The notes beneath the pieces were generated by a model. The model saw nothing but the letters and a program-made list of their open reading frames with translations. It made no database searches and was not told where the DNA came from. From Kineosporia sp. R_H_3 (GTDB lineage: Bacteria > Actinomycetota > Actinomycetes > Actinomycetales > Kineosporiaceae): 40,647 nucleotides of DNA. The DNA is taken from positions 9,077-49,723 of the forward strand of contig NZ_MWLL01000189.1 in NCBI RefSeq assembly GCF_002198675.1. Reading direction: 5' to 3'. Shown here piece after piece: positions 1 to 7,543 of the stretch (positions within the stretch are counted from its first letter, which is position 1; each line of letters starts with the position of its first letter). Position numbers and translations under genes: made by a program.

Positions 1-1395
1 CCGGGCGGCGACCCGGGTGCGGGCCCGTGCGGCCGCCCGGGCCCTGCCGATCGCCCGGGCGGTCCGGGCCGGCCAGTCGAGCACGGGGACGCCCGCCGCC
101 TGGAGCAGGTCGGCGTGCGGGCGGGCCGAGCGGGGGGCGACCCAGCAGACGTAGACCGGCACGTCCACGCCCTCCGCGCGCAGCCGTTCGACCGCCGCCC
201 GGACTCCCTCGACGCAGCCCGGGTCGGTCGCCGAGCGCTGCAGGAGCACCGGGACGACGGCGTCCACCTCCCCGGACCGGGCGAGCAGGTCGACGAGCGC
301 GGGGTAGACGGTCGCGAAGAGCGACCAGGCCGGCGTGACGTCGACCGGGTTCGCCGGGCTCGCGTACGGCGGGAGCAGGGCCCGGACCTGCTCCTGGAGC
401 GCGGGGCTCAGCTCGGGCACGACGAGCCCCTCGTCGGCGAGCAGGTCCGCGAGCTCGACGCCGGTGCCGCCGCTGTTCGTCACCACCGCGACCCGGTCGC
501 CGCGGGGCAGCGGCTGGCCGTCGACGGCACGGGCCACGTCGAGGAGCTCCTGGCCGCTCGACACCTCGACCACCCCGGCCTGCCGGAACGCGCCGCGCCA
601 GACCGCCTCCCGGGAGGCGAGCGCCGCGGTGTGCGAGGCCGCGGCCCGGGCCCCGGCATCCGACCGGCCGGTCTTGAGGACGACGACGGGCTTGTCCGCG
701 GTGACGGCCCGGGCCCGCTCGACGAAGGCACGGCCGTCGGGCAGCGACTCCAGGAGGAAGCACAGGGTCCGGGTCGCCGGGTCCCCGGCGAGGGCGTCGA
801 GCAGCTCGGTGACGCTCACGTCGCTCGTATTGCCGGGTGCGCAGATCTTCGCGAACCGGACGTGGTCGTCGTGGGCGAGGTCGTAGATCGCCATCCCGTA
901 GGCGCCGGACTGGCTGACGAACGAGATCCCGCCGCCGCCCGCGGGCAGGCCGGACGCGATCGAGGCGTTGAGCGGGAGGTCGCAGTTCTGGACGCCGAAG
1001 CAGTTCGGCCCGACGACGCGGACCCGGTGCCCGCCGTCCGTGCCGCCCGCCGCCGCGGCGACGAGCGCGGCCTGGAGCGCGGCGCCGTCCGGCCCGGTCT
1101 CGGCGAAGCCGCCCGAGAGCACGACCATCGCCGTGACCCCGGCGGCCGCCGCGTCGGCGGCGACGGCGGGCACCGCAGCCGCCGGGACGGCGACGACCGC
1201 GAGGTCGACCGGGCCGTCGAGGTCCCGCAGCGACTGCCCGGAGCGGACGGCGACGACCTCATCGGGGAACGACGCGAGGTTGCGGCCCAGCAGGGCGCCG
1301 AGGGTGCCCGGCCGGTCCGAGGCCCCGACGAGGGCGACCCTGCGCGGCGCGAACAGTGCGTCGAGCAGCGGCACACCCGGTGCGGCGTCCGGCAC
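1..1395 (-). CDS. Acyl-CoA synthetase (ADP-forming), alpha domain; 3' end beyond the window
   Basis: The visible 465 codons encode a CoA-binding Rossmann domain (VALVGAS near residue 20) followed by succinyl-CoA-ligase-like domains. Residues around 245-260 read DAGARAAASHTAALAS, the family motif with the phospho-accepting histidine (His255). Enzymes of this family interconvert acyl-CoA, ADP and phosphate with acid, CoA and ATP. The GTG at 1395 lies two bases after the stop of the CoA-transferase B gene, so it is the last visible gene of that operon. The frame is open to base 1, so I cannot tell whether it is a stand-alone alpha subunit (about 460 residues) or an alpha-beta fusion (about 700). 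Its likely task here is activating a carboxylic or keto acid released by epoxide breakdown; that is inference. Confidence 0.85.
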   Translation of the reverse strand, partial: MPDAAPGVPLLDALFAPRRVALVGASDRPGTLGALLGRNLASFPDEVVAVRSGQSLRDLDGPVDLAVVAVPAAAVPAVAADAAAAGVTAMVVLSGGFAETGPDGAALQAALVAAAAGGTDGGHRVRVVGPNCFGVQNCDLPLNASIASGLPAGGGGISFVSQSGAYGMAIYDLAHDDHVRFAKICAPGNTSDVSVTELLDALAGDPATRTLCFLLESLPDGRAFVERARAVTADKPVVVLKTGRSDAGARAAASHTAALASREAVWRGAFRQAGVVEVSSGQELLDVARAVDGQPLPRGDRVAVVTNSGGTGVELADLLADEGLVVPELSPALQEQVRALLPPYASPANPVDVTPAWSLFATVYPALVDLLARSGEVDAVVPVLLQRSATDPGCVEGVRAAVERLRAEGVDVPVYVCWVAPRSARPHADLLQAAGVPVLDWPARTARAIGRARAAARARTRVAAR

Positions 1396-1397
1396 GG

Positions 1398-2255
1398 TCA
1401 GGCCGCCGGCCCGAAGTGCCGCGCCAGGTCCGAGGGCCCGAACTCGAGCCGCCGGACGCCGAGCGGGTCGACGTCCCGGACGGCGGCGAGCTCGGCGGGG
1501 GTGGGCTCCGGGACGGTCCCGACGTCGTCCGCGACCGCCAGCGCGAACCCGGTGGCCTTCTCGACCTGGGCGACGGTGACGTCGGGGAAGGTCGCGAGGA
1601 GCCGGGCCCGGCCGTCGGCGGTGTAGTCGAGCACGCCGAGCTCGGTGACGAGCCACTGCGGGCCGCCGCCGGTGTGCCCGAGCTCGGCGCGGGTGCCGGC
1701 CGGCGTGACGTGCCCGAGGTCGGTGAGGAAGTCGACGGTCTCGACGAGGGTGCGGCCGCTGCCGTGCCGGGTCGTCCACACGGTGAGCGCCCCGATCGTC
1801 GCGGAGATGTTCGCGCCGCCGCCCCCGCCGCCGAGCTTGATCTTCGGATGCGGCATGCCGCCGATCGCGGTGACGTTCGTGTTGCCGTAGGCGTCGATCT
1901 GGCCGCCGGACAGGAACATCCGGTCGACGGCGCCCCGGCACGCGGCGTCGAAGAACTCCTCGAACCGCATCCGGTAGACCGCGTCGCGGTGCAGGGCGAG
2001 GTCGTTGCTCGTCGGCGGCACGAACGCCGGCTCGGGGTTCACCGCGTAGGTCGCGCCCTCGACGAGCAGCGAGCCGGGCGCGTGCGTGCGTCGGGCGACG
2101 TGCATGGCGACCTGCGCGCAGGGGCTGGCGAAGCCGTGGAAGACGACCTCGCCGTCCGCGACCGTCCGGGCCAGCGCGACGACGAACCACTCGTCGAGGG
2201 TCCAGCCGTCCGTCGACCGGACGGCACCGGCCCGTCCGTCGGTCTGCGCGCTCAT
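1398..2255 (-). CDS. CoA-transferase subunit B (glutaconate CoA-transferase/IpdB type)
   Basis: A 285-residue class I CoA-transferase B subunit. Recognisable segments are the FHGFASPCAQVAMHVAR region, a central SGGQIDAYGNTN and a glycine-rich KIKLGGGGGGANI loop. Glu66 in SLLVEGATY is the best candidate for the glutamate that forms the covalent CoA thioester in active members. I assign it by position only. The ATG at 2255 overlaps the A-subunit stop (ATGA), which indicates translational coupling and a 1:1 heteromer. Beside the 2-hydroxyalkyl-CoM dehydrogenases, a plausible substrate is acetoacetate or another keto acid from the carboxylase step, or an acyl-CoM thioester as proposed for ethene and vinyl chloride degraders. 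The sequence does not fix the substrate. Confidence 0.85.
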   Translation of the reverse strand: MSAQTDGRAGAVRSTDGWTLDEWFVVALARTVADGEVVFHGFASPCAQVAMHVARRTHAPGSLLVEGATYAVNPEPAFVPPTSNDLALHRDAVYRMRFEEFFDAACRGAVDRMFLSGGQIDAYGNTNVTAIGGMPHPKIKLGGGGGGANISATIGALTVWTTRHGSGRTLVETVDFLTDLGHVTPAGTRAELGHTGGGPQWLVTELGVLDYTADGRARLLATFPDVTVAQVEKATGFALAVADDVGTVPEPTPAELAAVRDVDPLGVRRLEFGPSDLARHFGPAA

Positions 2256-3160
2256 CGGAAGAGCTCCTGCCACTGCTCGTCGGACGCCGACCACGCCGTG
2301 AGCCGTTCGGCCCCCGTGAGGTCGCGATAGGTCTGCTCCTCGACCCGGACGTACCGGTCGAGGTACGCCTCGAACGCGTCGCCGCCGGCGCTCGCGGCCT
2401 TGACGTACTCCGCGAGGTGCGTGCGGTCGTACGCGTAGCCGGGGTAGCAGGACGTCGGGTGCGCGCCGAACGGGGCCTCGACGACCGCCGTGACGACGTG
2501 CGCCGGGACGGTGACCCCGGCCGCGGCCACCTCCGCGGTGCTGACGAGCCGGTCGACGCTCGCGACGACGACCCGGGACGCGTGCGCGAACCGCTCGTCG
2601 AGGACGTACGGCTGGTCGAGGTGCAGGTTGCCCGCGGCGTCGCCGATCGGCGCGTGGAGCAGGGCGACGTCCGGGGCCAGGGCCGGGACGGCGGCGAGCA
2701 GCTGGCCGGTGAAGGGGCACGTGACCGTGCCCCACTCGGGGTGCAGCGTCGGCAGGTCGGTGCCGAGCAGCCCGCGGACCGGCAGGAACGGGACGCCCAT
2801 CTCGGCCGCCCGCAGCTGGGTCAGCATCGTGACGCACGAGCTCTCGCGGACGACGAGGCTGCCGCTCTCCGCACCGCGCCGGAAGGCAGGGGCCAGCCCG
2901 AGGTCCTGCTCGAACCCGACGTAGCTCTCCTCGCAGACGGCCACGGCGCCGGCACCGACGAGCAGGTCGACGTCGATGCTGTGCGCGGAGCCGACGACCC
3001 GCAGCCCGGTCGTGCCCTGCCGGACGAGGGCCCGGACGAGGGCCATCGGCAGCCGCGCGGCGAGCCCGCCGCCGAGGGCCAGCGTGGCGCCGTCCCGGAC
3101 GTGCGCGACGGCCTCCTCGAGCGTCGTCCGCTTGTCGGCGGCGAGGTGGAAGCCCGTCAC
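2252..3160 (-). CDS. CoA-transferase subunit A (glutaconate CoA-transferase/IpdA type)
   Basis: A 302-residue A subunit of a class I CoA-transferase. The N-terminal half has the ALGGGLAARLPMALVRALVRQG segment typical of GctA/IpdA proteins. Later come LLHAPIGDAAGNLHLD and a Cys-Tyr-Pro-Gly-Tyr-Ala-Tyr stretch near residue 245. It starts with GTG at 3160, 28 nt below the upstream SDR stop, and its stop overlaps the B-subunit start by four bases. The two subunits are complete and intact. IpdA/IpdB relatives open a steroid ring rather than transfer CoA, so transferase activity needs a test. The operon context favours keto-acid activation. Confidence 0.86.
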   Translation of the reverse strand: MTGFHLAADKRTTLEEAVAHVRDGATLALGGGLAARLPMALVRALVRQGTTGLRVVGSAHSIDVDLLVGAGAVAVCEESYVGFEQDLGLAPAFRRGAESGSLVVRESSCVTMLTQLRAAEMGVPFLPVRGLLGTDLPTLHPEWGTVTCPFTGQLLAAVPALAPDVALLHAPIGDAAGNLHLDQPYVLDERFAHASRVVVASVDRLVSTAEVAAAGVTVPAHVVTAVVEAPFGAHPTSCYPGYAYDRTHLAEYVKAASAGGDAFEAYLDRYVRVEEQTYRDLTGAERLTAWSASDEQWQELFR

Positions 3161-3188
3161 GGCAGACCCGCCCGGGCGGCCGGCCGGG

Positions 3189-3992
3189 TCACTGGGCCGT
3201 CATCCCGCCGTCGGCCGCGACGACCGAGCCGGTCATGAAGGCGGCCTCGTCGCTCGCGAGGAAGAGCGCGACGTTCGCGATGTCGGTGACGTCGCCGAGC
3301 CGGCCGATGGGGTACTTGACGAGCGTGCGCTGGAGGCCGAGCTCCATGTCGCCGTCGCCGCGCGCTGTGAGCATCGGCTCCATGAGGGGGGTGTAGACGG
3401 TGCCGGGGCAGATGACGTTGACCCGCACGCCGCGGGACGCGAGGTCGACGGCCATCGAGCGGGTGAGCGCGACGACGGCGCCCTTCGCCGCGCAGTACGC
3501 GGCGAAGTTCATGACGCCGACGAGGGCCGCGACCGAGCCCTGGTTGATGATCGAGGAGCCCTTCCCCATGTGCCGCAGCGCGGCCTTCGAGACGAGGAAG
3601 GTGCCCTTGGCGTTGACGTTGAAGGACCGGTCCCAGTCGTCCTCCTCGGCGACGGCGACGGAGCCGCGCGAGTCCACGCCGGCGTTGTTGTAGACCACGT
3701 GCAGGCCGCCGAAGTGCGCGACGACGGCGTCGACGGCGGCGTCGACCTCGGCGGCCTTCGCGACGTCCGCGGTGACCGCGAGGGCGCGCCCGCCCTCGGC
3801 CTCGACGAGCTTGACGGTGCCGGTCGCGGCCTCGCCGTCACGGTCGAGGACGCCGACGGCGGCGCCCTCGGCGGCGAAGCGCAGGGCCGAGGCCCGGCCG
3901 ATGCCGGAGCCGCCGCCGGTGATGATGGCGACCTTGCCGGCGAGCCGGCCGGTCGGCGTGCTGCCGGTCGTGGGGGAGTCGTTGGTGGTCAC
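3189..3992 (-). CDS. xecE: 2-(S)-hydroxyalkyl-CoM dehydrogenase-like SDR (XecE-like)
   Basis: A 267-residue classical short-chain dehydrogenase with TGGGSGIG (25-32), NNAG (102-105) and catalytic Ser153, Tyr166 and Lys170 (YCAAK). The AAYCAAKGA, NVICPGTV, KYPIGR and C-terminal DGGMTA segments match my memory of S-hydroxypropyl-CoM dehydrogenase of Xanthobacter Py2. That enzyme oxidises the S-hydroxyalkyl thioether to 2-ketoalkyl-CoM with NAD+. In it a nearby Arg and Lys bind the CoM sulfonate. Here the Lys is kept (Lys226), but the Arg appears one position earlier (Arg222), so sulfonate binding may differ. The GTG start at 3992 overlaps the XecD-like stop (GTGA). Family is certain; enantiomer preference is inferred from resemblance and from pairing with the next gene. 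Confidence 0.82.
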   Translation of the reverse strand: MTTNDSPTTGSTPTGRLAGKVAIITGGGSGIGRASALRFAAEGAAVGVLDRDGEAATGTVKLVEAEGGRALAVTADVAKAAEVDAAVDAVVAHFGGLHVVYNNAGVDSRGSVAVAEEDDWDRSFNVNAKGTFLVSKAALRHMGKGSSIINQGSVAALVGVMNFAAYCAAKGAVVALTRSMAVDLASRGVRVNVICPGTVYTPLMEPMLTARGDGDMELGLQRTLVKYPIGRLGDVTDIANVALFLASDEAAFMTGSVVAADGGMTAQ

Positions 3993-4759
3993 AGCGCTGT
4001 GTACCCTCCGTCGATGACCAGCGCGGAGCCGGTCATGTAGCCGATGCGGTCAGATGCGAGCAGGGACACCAGGTCGGCGACGTCGTCGGCGTCGGCGACC
4101 CGGCCGAGCGGGATCCGCGACTCGACGGCGTCCCGGAGCTCCGGGACGTCGAGCCGCCACTTGGTCATCCCCGTCAGCGCCATCCCCGGGCAGACCGCGT
4201 TGCTGCGGATCCCGTGGGCGGCGTAGTCGACGGCGATGGACCTCGCGAGCATGAGCGCCGCGCCCTTGGAGGTCGTGTAGGCGCTGCGGCCGGGGAAGGC
4301 GACCTGCCCGGCGACGGAGGCGATCGTGATGACGTGCCCACCGCCCTGCTCGACCATGACCGGCAGCACGCTGCGGGCGAACAGGTACGGGCCGCGGACG
4401 TTCGTCGCGATCACCCGGTCCCACTCCGCCACCGGCGTCGCGTGCAGCACGGTGGCGGTCTGGTCACCGGCGATCCCCGCGTTGTTGACGAGGACGTCGA
4501 CCCGGCCGTACGCGGCCACGACCTCGGCGACGAAGGCCTCGACGGCGGGGGCGTCGGCGACGTCCACGGCGCGGGCGAGGCCACCGGGCCCGGCGACCGC
4601 GGCCGCGCCGTCCGCCGTGAGGTCGCACACCGCGAGGGTGAACCCGTCGGCGAGCAGTCGTGCGCACGTCGCGCGACCGATGCCCGACGCCCCGCCGGTG
4701 ACGATCGCGACCCGTTGCGGTGCAACGGCTTCCGGGACGTCGGGGGTGCCGGTGCTCAT
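3989..4759 (-). CDS. xecD: 2-(R)-hydroxyalkyl-CoM dehydrogenase-like SDR (XecD-like)
   Basis: A 256-residue SDR with TGGASGIG (21-28), NNAG (92-95), Ser148, Tyr161 and Lys165. AFPGRSAYTTSKGA, NAVCPGM and KWRLDVPELRD closely follow the R-hydroxypropyl-CoM dehydrogenase of Xanthobacter Py2 as I recall it. They include both arginines that bind the CoM sulfonate there (Arg152 and Arg196), seen here as Arg158 and Arg202 with a constant offset of six. This makes it the better supported of the two dehydrogenases. It overlaps its neighbours on both sides (ATGA with the flavoprotein, GTGA with XecE). Having both enantiomer types implies that the epoxide substrate, or its ring-opened product, is chiral. 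Confidence 0.88.
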   Translation of the reverse strand: MSTGTPDVPEAVAPQRVAIVTGGASGIGRATCARLLADGFTLAVCDLTADGAAAVAGPGGLARAVDVADAPAVEAFVAEVVAAYGRVDVLVNNAGIAGDQTATVLHATPVAEWDRVIATNVRGPYLFARSVLPVMVEQGGGHVITIASVAGQVAFPGRSAYTTSKGAALMLARSIAVDYAAHGIRSNAVCPGMALTGMTKWRLDVPELRDAVESRIPLGRVADADDVADLVSLLASDRIGYMTGSALVIDGGYTAL

Positions 4760-6063
4760 ACCGCCTCCAGGGTGCGCTCGGCGGCCTGCGCCGCGACGAG
4801 CAGCGGGTCGTAGACGGGGGAGAAGGGCGGGGCGTAGGACAGGTCGAGCCGGGCCAGGTCCTGGACCGTGAAGCCCGCGTGGAGCGCGGTCGCGACGACG
4901 TCGACCCGCTTGGCCGCACCCTCGCGGCCGACGAGCTGGGCCCCGAGGAGCCGGCCGCCGTCGCCGTGGACGAGGCGCACGTGGAGCTCCTCGGAGCCGG
5001 GGTAGTACTTGGCCCTCGACCGGTGGACGACGTCGGTGGCGTGCGCGGTGAACCCGGCCGCCAGGGCCTCGTCGAGGGTGAGCCCGGTGCGGGCCACCTC
5101 GAGGTCGAACACCTTGACGACGGCGGTGCCGACGATGCCGCCGAACGTCGCGTCACCGCCGGCCGCGACCGTGCCGGCGACCCGCCCGGTCTTGTTCGCG
5201 GTCGTCCCGAGCGGCACGAACGCGGGCCGCCCGGTGACGAGGTGCAGCGGGGCGACGCAGTCCCCGGCGGCCCACACACCGTCCAGGCTCGTCCGCATCC
5301 GGTCGTCGACGAGCAGGGCGCCGGCCGGCCCGGTGCGGGCGCCCGCCGCGGAGAGCACCGTCGTCGCGGGCCGGACGCCCACCGACAGCACGGCGAGGTC
5401 CGGCACGGGGTCGCAGGCGTCGGCGGCGTCGGTGCCCAGGCGCAGGTCGACGTGCTCGCGGACGTGCGCCTCGACGTGCGCGGCCATCTCGGCGTCGAGG
5501 TTGGGCAGCACCCGGTCGAGCCGCTCGACGACGGTCACCGGGCAGCCGCGCTCGGCGAGGGCCTCGGCCATCTCGAGCCCGATGTACCCGGCGCCGACGA
5601 CGAGCGCGCGACCGATCCGGCCGGCGTCGAGCAGGCTGCGCAGGGCGATGGCGTCCTCGAGGGTGCGGATGGTGAACACCCGCCCCGCCTCGACCCCCGG
5701 CAGCGTCACCGCGGCCGGCGCGGCGCCGGCCGTGACGACGAGCGCGGAGAAGGAGATCCGGTGCGTGCGCCCCTCGTGCCGGTAGGTCACCCAGCCGCCG
5801 GGGGCGTCGACCTCGACGGCCCGGGAGTGGAACCTGACGTCGATGCCGCGCGCCGTCGCGAAGTGGTTCGCGGGGTAGGCGAGGAGGTCGTCGGCCTTCG
5901 GCACGATGCCCGCGAGGTAGTAGGGGATGCCGCACAGCCCGTACGCGACGTGACCGGTCGCCTCGAGGACGACGACGTCGAGCGTGGGGTCCGTGCGCCG
6001 GGCGGCGGAGGCCGCCGACATGCCTGCGGCCCCGCCACCGATGACCACCAGGCGCCTGGACAT
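4756..6063 (-). CDS. CoA-disulfide reductase/NADH oxidase-like flavoprotein
   Basis: A 435-residue FAD- and NAD(P)H-binding protein. It has an N-terminal VIGGGAAGMSAA dinucleotide motif (7-18), a single active-site cysteine (Cys44 in YGLCGIPYYLAG), a second dinucleotide motif VVGAGYIGLEMAE and a C-terminal dimerisation domain. One Cys rather than a CxxxxC pair, plus the length, fits CoA-disulfide reductase (about 438 residues). Next to CoM-dependent enzymes it may reduce CoM disulfide or CoM-CoA mixed disulfide; that is inference. I chose the ATG at 6063 because the domain starts there. An open frame continues upstream but looks non-coding. No Shine-Dalgarno sequence is seen. TAGCGT lies exactly seven bases before the ATG, which suggests a leaderless transcript. 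Confidence 0.86.
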   Translation of the reverse strand: MSRRLVVIGGGAAGMSAASAARRTDPTLDVVVLEATGHVAYGLCGIPYYLAGIVPKADDLLAYPANHFATARGIDVRFHSRAVEVDAPGGWVTYRHEGRTHRISFSALVVTAGAAPAAVTLPGVEAGRVFTIRTLEDAIALRSLLDAGRIGRALVVGAGYIGLEMAEALAERGCPVTVVERLDRVLPNLDAEMAAHVEAHVREHVDLRLGTDAADACDPVPDLAVLSVGVRPATTVLSAAGARTGPAGALLVDDRMRTSLDGVWAAGDCVAPLHLVTGRPAFVPLGTTANKTGRVAGTVAAGGDATFGGIVGTAVVKVFDLEVARTGLTLDEALAAGFTAHATDVVHRSRAKYYPGSEELHVRLVHGDGGRLLGAQLVGREGAAKRVDVVATALHAGFTVQDLARLDLSYAPPFSPVYDPLLVAAQAAERTLEAV

Positions 6064-6070
6064 GACCGCC

Positions 6071-6076
6071 ACGCTA
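6071..6076 (-). promoter_or_regulatory. Candidate -10 (TAGCGT) for a leaderless flavoprotein operon
   Basis: TAGCGT followed by seven bases and then the ATG at 6063. The same TANNGT-N7-start arrangement occurs at 28284 and 37348. I see no convincing -35. Confidence 0.4.
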
Positions 6077-6100
6077 GGTGCGTCGTCCGGGGCGGGCCAT
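6074..6100 (-). other. Possible 8-codon leader ORF before the flavoprotein operon
   Basis: An ATG at 6100, directly behind a GGTGGTGGAGGAC ribosome-binding-like stretch, reads MARPGRRT and stops ten bases before the flavoprotein ATG. GGAGG-to-ATG spacing is short (2 nt). If transcription starts at 6064 this ORF is not on the message, so it competes with the leaderless interpretation. Confidence 0.25.
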
Positions 6101-6170
6101 GTCCTCCACCACCTAAGGTCCCTGCCGTCTTTGGCGTTCGGGGACAGGGCTTTCCGGCGCGCAAAGTGAC

Positions 6171-6202
6171 TGCGGCGGGCGTCCCGGGGGACGCCCGCCG
6201 CA
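6171..6202 (-). terminator. Strong terminator-like hairpin between the XecA unit and the flavoprotein operon
   Basis: A perfect 15-bp inverted repeat (TGCGGCGGGCGTCCC at 6171-6185 against 6188-6202) with a two-base centre, about 30 nt after the zinc-ribbon stop. No T-run follows on the minus strand, so it may be a U-less actinobacterial terminator or an mRNA 3'-end stabiliser. The rest of 6064-6233 shows no gene. Confidence 0.65.
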
Positions 6203-6233
6203 GCGGGTGGGGCCTTCGGTGGTGCGGTGCCGG

Positions 6234-6428
6234 TCAGCCGCAGCCGCACCCGCATCCCGACCCGCCGGGGCGGGTCGTGAACGGGTCGGTCGCCTCGACC
6301 GACGCCGGGCCCGCCCGGCGGCTCCCGCACGCCGAGCAGACCCAGACCGCCGGGACCCGGGCCCCCGCCATGACGAGGGACCGGAACGTGTGCCCGCAGT
6401 CCGGGCAGACGAGCTCCCAGACGGGCAC
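6234..6428 (-). CDS. FmdB-type small zinc-ribbon protein
   Basis: A 64-residue protein starting at GTG 6428, five bases after the XecA stop, so the pair is almost certainly cotranscribed. Two CxxC pairs (Cys8/Cys11 in CPDCGHTF and Cys31/Cys34 in CSACGSR) form a zinc ribbon of the FmdB regulatory-protein type. The tail ends GSGCGCGCG with three further alternating cysteines. Zinc ribbons of this size accompany several metabolic enzymes, but their function is mostly unknown. Next to a zinc-dependent CoM transferase it could serve as metal donor, assembly factor or subunit; that is inference. It was chosen over a longer reading that runs back through xecA in another frame. Confidence 0.72.
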   Translation of the reverse strand: MPVWELVCPDCGHTFRSLVMAGARVPAVWVCSACGSRRAGPASVEATDPFTTRPGGSGCGCGCG

Positions 6429-6433
6429 GACGG

Positions 6434-7543
6434 TCAGCCGCGCAGCTTCTTGCGCGCCATCTCGGTGCCCGCCGCGAGGGCGTGCAGCTTGTCGACGGCG
6501 ATGTACCGCTGGAGCAGGATGAGGCCGCAGTCGGTGGTCACGCCGAGCTTGTCCGGGTCGATGTACTCGGCCAGGCGCATGATGCGGTCGCAGACCTCCT
6601 CGGCGGTCTCGGTGATCGTCGACTTCACGTCGATGACCCCGGCCCAGAAGTTCACGTTGTCCGGCAGCGGGTGGTTCTTGATGACGTCGAGCCCGGAGAG
6701 GTCGTCGGAGCGGCGACCGCAGTTCTCCAGGTTGAGGACGTCGAACTTCGCCTCGTAGGACTTCGGGATGACGGACGCCGTCGCGGACGGCGCCTCGCCC
6801 TTGCGGGCGGTGAGGTCGAAGACCTCGCCGGCCTGGGCCGTCTCGTCGGGGTAGTAGGCCGGCGTGCCGCCCCAGTTGCCCCAGCAGATGTGGACGATGA
6901 TCTGTGCGTTCTGCACGCCCTGGACGGCGCGGTTGAACGCCTCGATCGCCCAGTCCTCGTAGAAGTACGGCCACGTGAACTCGTCGAGCTGGATGAAGTC
7001 CACGCCGAGGGCGTCGACCTCGAGGATGTCCTCGTTCATGGCCGCGGCGAGGTCCATCGCGCGGTCGCGCGGGTTGTCGTAGTAGAGGTCGTTGGTGCAC
7101 TGGGCGAGCACCTGGACACCCGTGTACTGGACCTTCGTCGCCTTGCCGGTCGCCTTCTTCAGCGCCTTGGCCTGCTCGACCATGATGGCGCCGCGACGCT
7201 TGAGCTCGCCGTGCAGCGTGCCGGCGTGGAGGCGGCTGTAGATCGGGAAGCCGAGGTGGCCGCCCTTGAGGTCGTAGCCGAGCCGCTTGAAGTAGTAGTA
7301 GACGGCCTGGTCGGCGTAGTTGTCGCCGTGGAGGCGGCCGTCCGTGATGATGTCGAGGCCCGCCGACTCCTGGTCGTGGACGATCGCCTGCATCGCGTCC
7401 TGGAACGCCTCACGGATGAACGCGTCCGGCGGCTCCTGGTCGCCGGCCCAGTCCCGCACCGGCCCGGCGTCCCACCACCGGGGGTTCGGGTAGTTCCCGA
7501 CCATGGAGGTCGGGATGAGGATCTCCTTGTCTCCGACACGCAT
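6434..7543 (-). CDS. xecA: Epoxyalkane:coenzyme M transferase (XecA/EtnE type)
   Basis: A 369-residue single-domain protein of the cobalamin-independent methionine synthase C-terminal fold. The zinc site is visible as His218-x-Cys220 (VHICWGN) and Cys339 (TTDCGL). The length matches epoxyalkane:CoM transferase (about 375) and not full MetE (about 750). The enzyme uses the zinc-activated CoM thiolate to open an epoxide, giving hydroxyalkyl-CoM. The presence of XecC, XecD, XecE and CoM biosynthesis genes around it makes the assignment specific. The ATG at 7543 has a GAGGAG ribosome site. The gene diverges from the ComA-like gene across 239 bp, so substrate use and cofactor synthesis may share a control region. 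It could be the ethene/vinyl-chloride type (EtnE) rather than the propene type. Confidence 0.92.
   Translation of the reverse strand: MRVGDKEILIPTSMVGNYPNPRWWDAGPVRDWAGDQEPPDAFIREAFQDAMQAIVHDQESAGLDIITDGRLHGDNYADQAVYYYFKRLGYDLKGGHLGFPIYSRLHAGTLHGELKRRGAIMVEQAKALKKATGKATKVQYTGVQVLAQCTNDLYYDNPRDRAMDLAAAMNEDILEVDALGVDFIQLDEFTWPYFYEDWAIEAFNRAVQGVQNAQIIVHICWGNWGGTPAYYPDETAQAGEVFDLTARKGEAPSATASVIPKSYEAKFDVLNLENCGRRSDDLSGLDVIKNHPLPDNVNFWAGVIDVKSTITETAEEVCDRIMRLAEYIDPDKLGVTTDCGLILLQRYIAVDKLHALAAGTEMARKKLRG

Noticed and set aside
115-1626. A 503-codon plus-strand open frame opposite the acyl-CoA synthetase
   Set aside because: No recognisable domain and biased composition. The minus strand encodes a clear CoA-binding domain and the phospho-histidine motif.
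6064-6330. N-terminal extension of the CoA-disulfide-reductase-like protein
   Set aside because: The upstream in-frame translation crosses the terminator hairpin and the zinc-ribbon gene and has no homology-like features. The FAD motif starts right after ATG 6063.
6434-7543. Assignment as methionine synthase MetE
   Set aside because: It has only one catalytic domain of 369 residues and lies with XecC, XecD, XecE and CoM synthesis genes, so epoxyalkane:CoM transferase fits better.
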